Assembly (NCBI RefSeq): GCF_003977595.1 | Contig: NZ_RYYR01000001.1 | Span: 186,001 to 250,000, forward strand | Length of the DNA: 64,000 nucleotides | Source of the DNA: Lysinibacillus antri | GTDB lineage: Bacteria > Bacillota > Bacilli > Bacillales_A > Planococcaceae | Direction of reading: 5' to 3' | Shown: positions 37,910 to 46,360 of the stretch, one piece after another | How the letters are laid out: each line of letters starts with the position of its first letter | Position numbering within the stretch: position 1 is the first letter of the stretch | Notes under the pieces: model-generated | Database searches by the model: none | What the model was told of the DNA's origin: nothing | What the model saw: the letters and a program-made list of their open reading frames with translations, nothing else | Position numbers and translations under genes: made by a program

Positions 37910-39055
37910 CTAATCTCCCATTAAAAATTGTTGAAACACGTCATTGCCAACAAACCTTCCCTTTCTGCTTAAGCGAATGCCATGTTCATCCTTACTAAGC
38001 AAACCATTGTTAACTAACTGTTCAATGGTGTCACTGTATAAATCCAGCATTGAAATCCCGAATTTTTTATTGAATTCTTCAAAAGAAACACCCTCGTTTT
38101 TCCGTAATCCTAAAAACATTTGTTCTTCCTGCTTCTCTTCAGACGTTACTTTATGGGTTTGAAGGATTGGTCGTTGTGCGTTGGTTAAAGACTCAATGTA
38201 TTTCTTGATTGGTGCATAATTTGAATATCTTTCTCCTTTTAAATAACCATGGGCCCCTGCTCCAAATCCAGCATATTCATCATTGTCCCAATAAATTTTA
38301 TTATGTGTTGATTGATACCCTTCTAACGCAAAATTACTAATTTCATACTGTTGTAAACCGCTTTTTCCCATTCTCTTCATGAGGAGATCATACATATCTG
38401 CCTCGTGGTCTTCCGTCGGTAAATTAAGCTTCCCTTTTGCATATTGAATATAAAAAATAGTTTTCGGTTCAACTATTAATGAGTATGCGGAATAATGTGG
38501 CAGGTTTAACTGAATCGCTTTGTCTAATGTCTGTTCCCATTGTTCCATCGTTTGACCGGGTAAACCATACATTAAATCGATACTTATATTGTTGAATCCT
38601 ACTTGTTTTGCTTTTTCAATCGTTTCATACACATGTTCATTTGTATGGGTTCTGCCTATTTTTTTTAATAGGTCTTGGTCAAAGGATTGCACTCCCATAC
38701 TTAATCGATTTACTCCACCATTATATAATGCCTCTAGTTTGCTAGTTGTTAACTCATCCGGATTTGCTTCTGAGCTAAATTCGACTAAGTTTGTTGTCGG
38801 GAGGTATTGATGAATTAAAGACAATAATCTTGAAATTTGCTTAGCAGAAAGAGCTGTTGGTGTACCTCCACCTAAAAATACTGTTTCGATATTTTGAAAT
38901 TGTTCTGGCATCGCATGAACAACCATTTCGATTTCTTTTCCTACTGCTTCAATATATTCATCAACTGGCTGATTTTTAAAAAACACCTTGTTAAAATCAC
39001 AGTAATTACAAATTTGATGACAGAAAGGAATATGTATATAGACACCTCGCGCCAC
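37910..39055 (-). CDS. hemW: Haem chaperone/radical SAM protein HemW (HemN-like)
   Basis: A relative of oxygen-independent coproporphyrinogen oxidase, thought to deliver haem to respiratory proteins. It starts at GTG after AAGGGAAAG, with 381 residues. Radical SAM cysteines are Cys12, Cys16 and Cys19 (CHQICNYC). It lacks the extra N-terminal cysteine region of true HemN, supporting HemW. It is next to hrcA as in B. subtilis. Confidence 0.93.
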   Translation of the reverse strand: MARGVYIHIPFCHQICNYCDFNKVFFKNQPVDEYIEAVGKEIEMVVHAMPEQFQNIETVFLGGGTPTALSAKQISRLLSLIHQYLPTTNLVEFSSEANPDELTTSKLEALYNGGVNRLSMGVQSFDQDLLKKIGRTHTNEHVYETIEKAKQVGFNNISIDLMYGLPGQTMEQWEQTLDKAIQLNLPHYSAYSLIVEPKTIFYIQYAKGKLNLPTEDHEADMYDLLMKRMGKSGLQQYEISNFALEGYQSTHNKIYWDNDEYAGFGAGAHGYLKGERYSNYAPIKKYIESLTNAQRPILQTHKVTSEEKQEEQMFLGLRKNEGVSFEEFNKKFGISMLDLYSDTIEQLVNNGLLSKDEHGIRLSRKGRFVGNDVFQQFLMGD

Positions 39056-39138
39056 GACTTTCCCTTCTTTCTCCTTAGTTTTTCATTATTCTATTGTACT
39101 CCTTCATTTTAAAATTTCAATTTTTGCCCCATAAAAGA

Positions 39139-39172
39139 AAAAGAGACATCTTAAAAGGATGCCTCTGAAATA
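39139..39172 (-). terminator. Terminator of the 107-residue protein gene
   Basis: On the minus strand AGAGGCATC pairs with GATGTCTCT around CTTTTAA, then TTTTT. Confidence 0.8.
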
Positions 39173-39175
39173 AAA

Positions 39176-39499
39176 TTATAATGCCATTTTAACTTGCTTA
39201 TTATGTATATTATGAACTAAATCCACTGCTGAATAGTGTGGAAAGTTTGTTGAAAATTCAGTTGCTTCAATTTTTGTTTCAAAAGAAAAAGAACCGATTT
39301 CTTTTTCAATTTCAAATAAATTATTATTGAGTCGAATAAGATACAGTCTAACAGTAGGTTTGTACGGTTTATTTTGCTCAAAATTATCACTAGCTATTAA
39401 TGTCCCATATGTCTCATTTTCTTTAGAAACTATTGTATTTATTACACTCAGTTCATCAAGTTCAAACCATTCGGGAATATTTACTCTTCCTTTGCTCAT
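39176..39499 (-). CDS. Small soluble protein, function unknown
   Basis: The product is 107 residues, starting MSKGRVNIPEWF after GGAGATGAT. It is mixed alpha/beta, neutral, and has no signal peptide or membrane span. No family was recognised. It stands alone between a repeat-rich gap and hemW, with its own terminator. Confidence 0.72.
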   Translation of the reverse strand: MSKGRVNIPEWFELDELSVINTIVSKENETYGTLIASDNFEQNKPYKPTVRLYLIRLNNNLFEIEKEIGSFSFETKIEATEFSTNFPHYSAVDLVHNIHNKQVKMAL

Positions 39500-39662
39500 T
39501 TTATCATCTCCTTTATTGTTTTTTCTTAAGAAGTACTGTTTAAACCATTTTATGTAAAGCTAAGTTATTCACTTGGTTTTACAATTACTATTTTACTATA
39601 TTCCTGTATTAAGTAGAAGATGTACTTAATATATTTGTTTAGACATTTATAAAGTGAAACTT

Positions 39663-39840
39663 CAATCCGTGGGGGGTTTCTTCATCCCCCACGGATTGTT
39701 AGTTGAACCAATCGGGCGCATGCCAGCAGTTGATCTCCCACCTATCCTTTTTGTTTTACTTAAGTCTTGAGGTGGGAGTCTTTACTGCCCGTTAATGCGG
39801 GATAAAATGGTCTCACTAAAATGATGAGATAGTTTATTTC
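39663..39840. mobile_element. Palindromic remnant resembling IS200/IS605-family ends
   Basis: A perfect 13-bp hairpin, CAATCCGTGGGGG with its complement (39663-39698), is followed by a long imperfect hairpin CTCCCACCT / AGGTGGGAG (39735-39778) extended by GCAGT / ACTGC and CGGGC / GCCCG, and a small CCCG / CGGG hairpin (39788-39801). Subterminal hairpins of this kind mark IS200/IS605 elements. No tnpA or tnpB frame is present, so at most a remnant or non-autonomous copy. The 635-nt gap 39500-40134 otherwise holds a short tandem repeat and the lepA terminator. Confidence 0.4.
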
Positions 39841-39929
39841 ATATAGTCTTTAGCACACAGTACATTCTTAGAAACAGGTTTTTGTGTTGAGCTATAGTAC
39901 ACTTACACTCCTATTACTTTTATACTAGC

Positions 39930-40011
39930 CTTCTCATCACCGACATTTCAACCGTCAAATTTCTGTCGGTCACCGTCAATCTCTTGTCGGTAACTATTAA
40001 TCTCCTGTCAG
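39930..40011. repeat. Degenerate 21-22-bp tandem repeat
   Basis: Units ending CTGTCGG, TTGTCGG and CTGTCAG at 39948-39969, 39970-39990 and 39991-40011 share the pattern ...TCAA/TTAATCTC-TGTCGG; a partial unit precedes them. Period and degeneracy are like those of 13297-13380, but the sequence differs. Confidence 0.6.
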
Positions 40012-40095
40012 AAATTTAGATTCTTATTATACAGAGCCTGCATCCTTCATTCATAGGAAATTACTGTTTTACATGTCACCTAAAAAATGGGTAAT

Positions 40096-40135
40096 AAAAA
40101 ATTGCCTCACCAAGTTGATGAGACAATTTTCAAAT
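40096..40135 (-). terminator. Terminator of lepA
   Basis: On the minus strand AATTGTCTCA pairs with TGAGGCAATT (one wobble) and is followed by TTTTTT. A similar hairpin is at 39804-39839. Confidence 0.78.
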
Positions 40136-41970
40136 TATGATTTTTTATTACTATCATCCATTTTTAATACAGCCATAAACGCTTCTTGCGGAACTTCTAC
40201 AGATCCGACTTGCTTCATACGTTTTTTACCTTCTTTTTGCTTATCAAGAAGTTTTCGTTTACGCGAAATGTCACCACCGTAACATTTTGCAAGAACGTTT
40301 TTACGCATTGCTTTAATTGTCGAACGGGCAACAATTTTTTGACCAATCGCTGCTTGAATTGGTACTTCGAATTGTTGACGTGGGATTAATTCCTTTAATT
40401 TCTCCACGATTACTTTACCACGTTCGTATGCAAAGTCACGGTGAACGATAAAGCTTAGTGCGTCCACTTGCTCACTATTTAATAAAATGTCCATTTTCAC
40501 AAGCTTTGATGGTTTGTAACCGATTAACTCATAGTCAAATGATGCATAACCTTTTGTATTTGATTTTAAGTAATCAAAGAAATCATAAACAATTTCAGAT
40601 AATGGCATTTCATAAATAATACTCACACGGCTTGTATCAATGTAATCCATCGTCATAAAGTTTCCACGTTTCATTTGGCAAAGCTCCATTACAGCTCCAA
40701 CATAGTCATTTGGCACCATAATTGTTGCTTTTACATAAGGTTCTTCAATGCGATCAATTTTTTGTGGATCTGGCATCATTGAAGGGTTGTCGACTTTGAT
40801 TACTTCCCCATCTGTTAAATGTACATCATAAATTACAGATGGTGCAGTTGTAATTAAGTCAATATTAAATTCACGTTCAATACGTTCTTGAATAATCTCC
40901 ATATGAAGCAGTCCTAAGAACCCACAACGGAAACCAAAACCTAACGCTTGAGAAGTTTCTGGTTCGTATTGAAGAGCAGAATCATTTAGTTCTAACTTCT
41001 CTAATGCTTCTCGTAAGTCGTTATATCTTGCTGTATCAATTGGATAAAGACCGCAATATACCATTGGGTTTAATTTTCGATATCCTTCAAGTGGTGCTTC
41101 TGCTGGACGATTGGCAAAGGTAACTGTATCCCCAACTCGAGTATCTCCTACATTTTTAATCGATGCTGTTAAATAGCCTACATCACCTACAGTAAGTTCT
41201 GCTTGCGGTACTGATTTTGGCGTATGTACTCCAACTTCAATTACCTCAAACTCAGCACCTGTTGCCATCATACGGATTTTATCGCCAGGTTTAACAGTTC
41301 CATTTACAATACGAATGGAAATAATAACCCCTTTATAGGCATCGTAAACTGAATCAAAAATTAATGCTTGCAGAGGTGCCTCAGGATCCCCTGTTGGTGC
41401 TGGTACTTTTTCAACAATTTGTTCTAAAATTTCTTCAATACCAATGCCCGCTTTTGCAGATGCTAGTACCGCTTCAGATGCATCTAGCCCGATTACATCC
41501 TCTACTTCTTGACGTACACGTTCTGGATCTGCTGCTGGCAAATCAATTTTGTTAATAACTGGTAAAATTTCTAAATCGTTATCAAGGGCTAAATAAACAT
41601 TGGCAAGTGTTTGCGCCTCAATTCCTTGCGCGGCATCTACAACTAAAATTGCCCCTTCACATGCCGCTAAGCTTCGTGAAACTTCATATGTAAAATCGAC
41701 GTGACCTGGTGTGTCGATCAAATGGAATGTATAAGTTTCACCATTTTTTGCTACATATTTTAGCTGAACCGCATTTAATTTGATCGTAATGCCTCGTTCA
41801 CGCTCAAGATCCATAGAATCTAACAATTGCGCTTTCATTTCGCGTGTTGTAATGGATTTTGTTTTTTCTAAAATACGGTCTGCTAATGTTGATTTACCGT
41901 GATCGATATGTGCAATGATAGAAAAATTTCGAATATTTTCTTGTCGTTTTAAACGTTCTTCTCGATTCAT
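40135..41970 (-). CDS. lepA: Elongation factor 4 (LepA)
   Basis: A ribosome-bound GTPase that affects initiation and back-translocation and assists 30S assembly. ATG at 41970 ([10 protein letters not shown]) fits the SD AGGAGTGGAC, giving 611 residues; the GTG four codons upstream overlaps the SD. G1 [10 protein letters not shown]3 DTPGH, G4 NKID, EF-Tu domain II, two EF-G-like domains and the LepA-specific C-terminal domain ([20 protein letters not shown]) are all seen. It has its own promoter and a structured leader of about 175 nt. Confidence 0.97.
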   Translation of the reverse strand: MNREERLKRQENIRNFSIIAHIDHGKSTLADRILEKTKSITTREMKAQLLDSMDLERERGITIKLNAVQLKYVAKNGETYTFHLIDTPGHVDFTYEVSRSLAACEGAILVVDAAQGIEAQTLANVYLALDNDLEILPVINKIDLPAADPERVRQEVEDVIGLDASEAVLASAKAGIGIEEILEQIVEKVPAPTGDPEAPLQALIFDSVYDAYKGVIISIRIVNGTVKPGDKIRMMATGAEFEVIEVGVHTPKSVPQAELTVGDVGYLTASIKNVGDTRVGDTVTFANRPAEAPLEGYRKLNPMVYCGLYPIDTARYNDLREALEKLELNDSALQYEPETSQALGFGFRCGFLGLLHMEIIQERIEREFNIDLITTAPSVIYDVHLTDGEVIKVDNPSMMPDPQKIDRIEEPYVKATIMVPNDYVGAVMELCQMKRGNFMTMDYIDTSRVSIIYEMPLSEIVYDFFDYLKSNTKGYASFDYELIGYKPSKLVKMDILLNSEQVDALSFIVHRDFAYERGKVIVEKLKELIPRQQFEVPIQAAIGQKIVARSTIKAMRKNVLAKCYGGDISRKRKLLDKQKEGKKRMKQVGSVEVPQEAFMAVLKMDDSNKKS

Positions 41971-41984
41971 GTTCTTGTCCACTC

Positions 41985-42146
41985 CTAATCAAATACGCCT
42001 CCCGCGCTTATTCTACGTCGTTGTAGAAATTATGCCCTTTGAATTTATCATAGGCATACGCTGGAGGCTTTAACCTTTATTAGTATGGAAATACTAATAA
42101 ATTATATTAACTTTCATAACAGGTGAAAGTTCTCAGGCTAAACTTA
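41985..42146 (-). promoter_or_regulatory. Structured 5' leader of lepA
   Basis: On the minus strand, downstream of a promoter at 42152-42181, come a hairpin TGAAAGT/ACTTTCA-type (42110-42130), a perfect 10-bp hairpin TTATTAGTAT / ATACTAATAA with a 4-nt loop (42077-42100), and a three-way junction. The junction has outer stem GCCTCC-A-GCG / CGC-G-GGAGGC (42068-41997) enclosing TATGCC / GGCATA (42058-42031) and TTCTAC / GTAGAA (42028-42011). The lepA SD follows within 15 nt. No named riboswitch was recognised. Confidence 0.6.
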
Positions 42147-42151
42147 TTTGA

Positions 42152-42181
42152 ATTATAGCAGTGAGACAATACCTTACGCAA
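42152..42181 (-). promoter_or_regulatory. SigA promoter of lepA
   Basis: On the minus strand TTGCGT, 18-nt spacer, TATAAT (perfect -10). It starts about 25 bp after the spoIIP stop. Confidence 0.65.
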
Positions 42182-42206
42182 TGTTAGAGTGAGAAAAATC
42201 TATTTC

Positions 42207-43118
42207 TTACAACTCATTGCTATCATTTGTATTAGGTTTAGTTGCTTCAGCATTTTTTACAAGTTGTTGGTTCATAAATGTTTTTGAAATTGCTTGTGCT
42301 AACACAGCAACCGTTCGATAAACTTCATCTTCCGTATTATCGATACCACCAATTTCGATTAACAATAATCCTTTTGATAAATCTTGGTTATAAACTCCAT
42401 CTACCCCTGCACCTTTTTTCTCAATAATTCCTCTAGAGATGTTTGGAATAATTTGGTTCATTGTCTGACTTAATGGATTCGCATAGGATAAATTTTGTTT
42501 GTAATTTGGATTTTCAGCGCCAATAACAAAGGCCACTTTCGCATACTTGACATTATTATGTGAAACTGTTGACTTATCTGCTTTTGTCGCATCACGGTGA
42601 ATATCTAAAACTAAATCATAACTGTTTTGTTGCAATTCCTTACTAATATAAGGACGGACTGTTTTATAAGCAGAAGACATAGTAAGGCCCTTTTGCTTCA
42701 TCACAGACATAACATCTACATCCAAAGTTTTCGCGTTTAAACCATTCAATTTGAAGTAGTCTTCCATCACTTGTGACATTGTAAGAAGGTTGGATTGGTC
42801 ATCGTAAACTGCAACTGTTCCCTTTTCACTTTCAACAAAAGGTTTGTATGTTTCGTGGGAATGAGTAAAAACAAATAATACATCAAAAGAGTCAACTGGC
42901 GGTGTTACATCTGTAACGATTTCTTCTATTGGCGGAGCATCTGGTGTAGGTGTTTCTTGTGTTGTAACTTCTGTGGATGCAAAGACTACTTGCTTTTCTT
43001 CTTCCACAATAGGAGGCTTATATTTCTCGTTGTTCGGAAAAGGCAATAGTCCTGCAATGATCGGTAACATAAAAAAGAAGAATAAAAAAACTGCTATAAC
43101 TTGAACTTTTTTTAACAT
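42207..43118 (-). CDS. spoIIP: Stage II sporulation protein P (SpoIIP)
   Basis: SpoIIP is the cell-wall amidase/endopeptidase of the SpoIIDMP engulfment complex. ATG at 43118 (MLKKVQVIAV) is used, giving 303 residues, shorter than the 401 of B. subtilis, mainly in the linker. An N-terminal membrane anchor (about 5-25) and an acidic/Pro-rich linker precede the amidase domain with VFTHSHETYKPF (zinc His and Glu), DIHRDA and LLIEIGGIDN. The SD GGAGAGGAT can pair with an upstream ATCCTCT...TCTCC. It is downstream of gpr as in B. subtilis. Confidence 0.93.
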   Translation of the reverse strand: MLKKVQVIAVFLFFFFMLPIIAGLLPFPNNEKYKPPIVEEEKQVVFASTEVTTQETPTPDAPPIEEIVTDVTPPVDSFDVLFVFTHSHETYKPFVESEKGTVAVYDDQSNLLTMSQVMEDYFKLNGLNAKTLDVDVMSVMKQKGLTMSSAYKTVRPYISKELQQNSYDLVLDIHRDATKADKSTVSHNNVKYAKVAFVIGAENPNYKQNLSYANPLSQTMNQIIPNISRGIIEKKGAGVDGVYNQDLSKGLLLIEIGGIDNTEDEVYRTVAVLAQAISKTFMNQQLVKNAEATKPNTNDSNEL

Positions 43119-43174
43119 GACATCCTCTCCTTCCACTACATTATGGAGAGAAGAGGATTTTTAGAACTATTTTT

Positions 43175-43290
43175 AAGAAAAGCGGAAGAGGTTCGCGCAA
43201 GCTCCGACAAGCGTTGGAGACTCCTCCTGCGAAGGCGCTTTTTGCTTTTACAGGAGGAGTCGAAACGCTCGAGAAGCTAGATATTGTTCA
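43175..43290 (+). repeat. Dispersed structured repeat, copy C (between gpr and spoIIP)
   Basis: It begins AAGAAAAGCGGAAG and ends AGCTAGATATTGTTC. An internal hairpin of CTCCTCCTG... with CAGGAGGAG surrounds GGCGCTTTTTGC. This is the only copy not placed directly after a co-oriented stop codon; gpr ends on its other side. Confidence 0.8.
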
Positions 43291-43305
43291 AACTCCAAAA
43301 ACAAC

Positions 43306-44346
43306 CTATTGCTTTTCTTTTTTTACCTTTTGATCGAGCCAATTAAATAAAGCTCTACTAATCAGAAGTGAATATTTTGTTATCCAAACATCGACTTCCT
43401 TAGGTGTGACAATTAAACGTTCAGGATGGTGGGCAAAGGCTTCTTCAAATAATTGAAGTCGATCATTTGTTGACCACGTTGACCATTCACCAAAAATCGG
43501 CTTAATTAAATTTAAATCGACTCTCGCATCAGAATCTGGTGTCCACGACGTAACAGACAGTTTACTAGACGGCTTGCCTCGTTCTTCAATTTTCGCCGCA
43601 ATCGAACGAAATACGTTATCGATCGCGTCCGCGATAATCACTGTAGCATCTACAACGGTTGGAACCCCAATTGCCGTAACCGGAACCCCCATCACTTCTT
43701 TTGAAACTTCAGTACGAGTATTGCCCACACCGGACCCTGGATGAATTCCAGTATCGGTAATTTGAATGGTTTTACATAACCTTGAACTTCCTCTTGTAGC
43801 AAGTGCATCGATTACTAGAACGAGAGAAGGTTGTATTTTTTCAGTAAGTGCATGGATAAAATCACTTGTTTCGAAACCTGTTTGACCTGTTACGCCAGGA
43901 GCATAAAGAATAAAATGGTCACTTGGATTTTCGGATTGTTCCGTTTGCATGGCATCAATCGCAAAAGGACCAATAGCATCGGGAGTAATTGTTTTATTTC
44001 CTAAACCTACAACGAGTACTTTACTATCTTTTTTAATTTCGATATCTTTATGAATTTCATCGAGATATTTTGTAAACGCTCTTTCTAGTTGTTCAAAACC
44101 ATTGTTATCTTCAATCGTTAAAGTTGGAACAGAGAGGGTAATATACTTCCCTTCTTTTTTTCCGATTTGTTCTTGTCCTAATTTATCTACTTCAACTTTT
44201 GTTACCTTTACTCTACCATCTTTAAACTCTTCAATGGAGACACCATTGGATTCTTCTAATTTTTCCTTCTGTTGTCTGGTTTGATGTTCGACTACCTCTT
44301 GGGATTCATCGATTAAATCGGTTCTACTCCAATTCACTTCTATCAT
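43306..44346 (-). CDS. gpr: Spore germination protease Gpr
   Basis: Gpr is an A25-family aspartic-type protease that degrades small acid-soluble spore proteins at germination. ATG at 44346 (MIEVNWSRTD) follows GAGGTGAT, giving 346 residues. VGLGNKTITPDAIGP, SDTGIHPGSGVGN and the GVPTVVDATVI segment carry the conserved Asp residues. By alignment with the known B. subtilis cut before the TD of RTDLA, the removable prosequence here is only about 8 residues, instead of 15-16. In B. subtilis it is transcribed by SigF/SigG. Confidence 0.93.
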   Translation of the reverse strand: MIEVNWSRTDLIDESQEVVEHQTRQQKEKLEESNGVSIEEFKDGRVKVTKVEVDKLGQEQIGKKEGKYITLSVPTLTIEDNNGFEQLERAFTKYLDEIHKDIEIKKDSKVLVVGLGNKTITPDAIGPFAIDAMQTEQSENPSDHFILYAPGVTGQTGFETSDFIHALTEKIQPSLVLVIDALATRGSSRLCKTIQITDTGIHPGSGVGNTRTEVSKEVMGVPVTAIGVPTVVDATVIIADAIDNVFRSIAAKIEERGKPSSKLSVTSWTPDSDARVDLNLIKPIFGEWSTWSTNDRLQLFEEAFAHHPERLIVTPKEVDVWITKYSLLISRALFNWLDQKVKKEKQ

Positions 44347-44450
44347 CAATTATCACCTCATAAATATGTTAGACAAACTGTCAAGTAAATATTCTTTGCA
44401 TTTAACTATTGCAATTATTGTTGTCGTTTGGTAGAATGATTTTTGTTGTA

Positions 44451-44479
44451 TTGACAAGAAAATAGTGAGAAGATAACTC
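44451..44479 (+). promoter_or_regulatory. SigA promoter for rpsT
   Basis: TTGACA (perfect), 17-nt spacer, TAACTC, 31 bp before the rpsT ATG. Confidence 0.65.
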
Positions 44480-44509
44480 ATCTCGTACCTTACTTAGGAG
44501 GTGAAAGAT

Positions 44510-44761
44510 ATGCCAAACATTAAATCTGCAATTAAACGTGTTAAAGTTGCTGAAAAAGCAAACGCTGCTAACTCTCAAGCAAAATCTGCTATGCGTACTA
44601 CAGTGAAAAAAGCTGAACAAGCTCTTGCAAATAATGCTGAAAACGCACAAGAATTAGTAGTAGCGGCTTCTAAAGCTCTTGATAAAGCAGCTTCTAAAGG
44701 TCTTATCCATAAAAATGCAGCTGCTCGCAAAAAATCACGTCTAGCTAAACAAGCTAACTAA
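44510..44761 (+). CDS. rpsT: Small-subunit ribosomal protein bS20
   Basis: S20 binds 16S rRNA early in 30S assembly. AGGAGGTGAAAGAT places the start at ATG 44510 ([10 protein letters not shown]), giving 83 residues, Ala- and Lys-rich and all helical. It is a single plus-strand gene between gpr and holA with its own promoter and terminator, as in B. subtilis. Confidence 0.97.
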   Translation: MPNIKSAIKRVKVAEKANAANSQAKSAMRTTVKKAEQALANNAENAQELVVAASKALDKAASKGLIHKNAAARKKSRLAKQAN

Positions 44762-44769
44762 TGAAACCG

Positions 44770-44808
44770 TAAAGATCAATTACCTTTTTAGGTAGTTGGT
44801 CTTTTTTC
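44770..44808 (+). terminator. Terminator of rpsT
   Basis: AGATCAATTACCT pairs with AGGTAGTTGGTCT (wobbles) around TTTT and is followed by TTTTT. Confidence 0.85.
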
Positions 44809-44865
44809 ATTGTAAAAACAACAAATTTTATATACCAAAACAAAAATGATTCTAACTTCGGAAGA

Positions 44866-44889
44866 CGCGGCCTACCACTGTAAGCCACG
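44866..44889. repeat. Dispersed hairpin unit, copy 2
   Basis: This is the inverse of 22708-22731 with 23 of 24 bases identical. It lies between the rpsT terminator and the holA stop. One mismatch (A for G) weakens the stem base. Confidence 0.7.
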
Positions 44890-44954
44890 AAAAAATCTAA
44901 ATTCACAGGGAAAAAGAAAAACCACCCAAAATAGGATGGTAAATAAACTAATTT

Positions 44955-45965
44955 TTATAACGCCCTTAATAAAAACATTTCCAACAACCGCTCGCGATTT
45001 CCCCCGACCGATTTTAATTTTAAATCAATTTCCGATAAACTATGTAATGCCTTTAATAATCGCTCTTCAGAAGGTCGGTTTCGATTTTCCACCATTAATT
45101 TCACCCGGTAAGGATGTATTTTTAACTGTTTCGAAATTTGGGTTGCATGATATCCTTTTTTCTGCAAATAATAAACATTGTTCATCGTACGAATATTCGA
45201 TGCAAGCAGCCCAACTAGCATAATCGGTTCTTCCTTTTGTCTGAGTAAATCATGATAAATCTGGATAGCCTCTGCATTTTGATGGGACAAATAAGCGTTT
45301 AACATTTTGAACGCATCATGCTCTAACGTTTTGGCAACGAGGTCTTCCACAATATCGGTTGTAATCATTGGTTGTTCGCCAAGATACAGGCAAATTTTCT
45401 CGATTTCAATTTGCAGTTGGAGCATATTTGCGCCGACCATTTCAACAAGTTTATCGACCGCTTCATCCTGGATCGTTTTATTAAAGCGATTTACTTCTGT
45501 ACGAATCCAAACGGCTAAATCATTTTCTTTGGGCGTTTCTGCATGAAGGACAGTACATTTTTCCTTCATTAATTTCGTAATTTTTTTACGTTCATCCAAT
45601 TTTTCATAAGGTGCAATAAAAATAACAATGGCAAAATCAGATGGGTTGTTTAGCCACATTTCTAAACGCTTTAGATCATGTTCTATTTTTTCTTTTCCTT
45701 TTTCCATAGCCTTTAAAAAAGAAGCATTTTTTGCGAGTATTAGCTTCTTTTCAGAAAAAAATGGAAAGGTATCGGCTTCATCGAGAACGAAATCTACAGG
45801 GGATTCCTCTAAATCAAAGTTAATTGTTTCCGTTTCTTCTGTTGTATTTAATGCCTGTTTTATTTTTTTTATCGTTTCGTCAATAAAATAAGTTTCTTCC
45901 CCATAAATACAATAAATAGGAGCGATTTGTCCATTTTTAATATCTTTCCATATTTTCGAAAACAT
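44955..45965 (-). CDS. holA: DNA polymerase III subunit delta (HolA)
   Basis: HolA opens the beta clamp in the clamp-loader complex. ATG at 45965 (MFSKIWKDIK) is eight bases after GGAGTGAC, giving 336 residues. The N-terminal domain (APIYCIYGEETYFIDE), the AAA-like domain without Walker motifs, and the helical C-terminal collar (ASNIRTMNNVYYLQKKGYH) match the family. It is in the B. subtilis position between comEC and rpsT. Confidence 0.94.
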   Translation of the reverse strand: MFSKIWKDIKNGQIAPIYCIYGEETYFIDETIKKIKQALNTTEETETINFDLEESPVDFVLDEADTFPFFSEKKLILAKNASFLKAMEKGKEKIEHDLKRLEMWLNNPSDFAIVIFIAPYEKLDERKKITKLMKEKCTVLHAETPKENDLAVWIRTEVNRFNKTIQDEAVDKLVEMVGANMLQLQIEIEKICLYLGEQPMITTDIVEDLVAKTLEHDAFKMLNAYLSHQNAEAIQIYHDLLRQKEEPIMLVGLLASNIRTMNNVYYLQKKGYHATQISKQLKIHPYRVKLMVENRNRPSEERLLKALHSLSEIDLKLKSVGGNRERLLEMFLLRAL

Positions 45966-46070
45966 TATTGTCACTCCTTACACTTTTTCATTTCTAGTAT
46001 ACACAATTTTTTCTTTTATCATATCGAATGTATAAATTGTGTCCAATTTACGAAAGGTGATTAGTAGAAT

Positions 46071-46099
46071 TTGACGTATTCCATATAGATTTTTAGTAT
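46071..46099 (+). promoter_or_regulatory. Possible promoter of yqzM
   Basis: TTGACG, 17-nt spacer, TAGTAT. A separate TATAAT follows about 12 bp downstream. Moderate match. Confidence 0.4.
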
Positions 46100-46138
46100 A
46101 TATTGACTTATAATGGTCTTTGAGTAGGAGGGATAGGT

Positions 46139-46306
46139 ATGGCATCACATAATAATGAAAACGTTGTAACACATAATCCTTTTGAAGGTGAAAATGGCGC
46201 AACTATGCGTAACCAAGCAATCGATGCTGGTGTAGGATTCGGTGTTTCATTTGCATTCTTCGCACTTATGTTTATTATTGCAACAATTATTGATGTAGCA
46301 GCTTAA
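46139..46306 (+). CDS. yqzM: YqzM family small membrane protein
   Basis: The product is 55 residues, preceded by AGGAGGGATAG. A polar N-terminus with HNPFEGENGATMRNQA is followed by DAGVGFGVSFAFFALMFIIA, a single membrane helix (about 29-52). B. subtilis YqzM has the same DxGVGFxVSFxFF pattern and the same place between comEC and holA; function unknown. It has its own SD and a bidirectional terminator. Confidence 0.88.
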   Translation: MASHNNENVVTHNPFEGENGATMRNQAIDAGVGFGVSFAFFALMFIIATIIDVAA

Positions 46307-46317
46307 TGCTACATAAG

Positions 46318-46357
46318 AAAAAAGGACATCTCATATAGGGGTATGTCTTTTTTTCTT
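46318..46357. terminator. Bidirectional terminator between yqzM and comEC
   Basis: AAAGGACAT pairs with ATGTCTTT (one wobble) across about 15 nt, with A6 and T7 runs outside. Confidence 0.75.
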
Positions 46358-46360
46358 TTT

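Noticed and set aside
42121-42143. Plus-strand text resembling part of a glycine riboswitch (CTCAGGCTAAA)
   Set aside because: No matching upstream half of the aptamer and no downstream plus-strand gene; the region is better read as lepA leader/promoter on the minus strand.
44350-44420. SigG/SigF promoter for gpr
   Set aside because: GAATAT and CATATTT are present but spaced about 20 nt, too far for the consensus; not reported as a feature.
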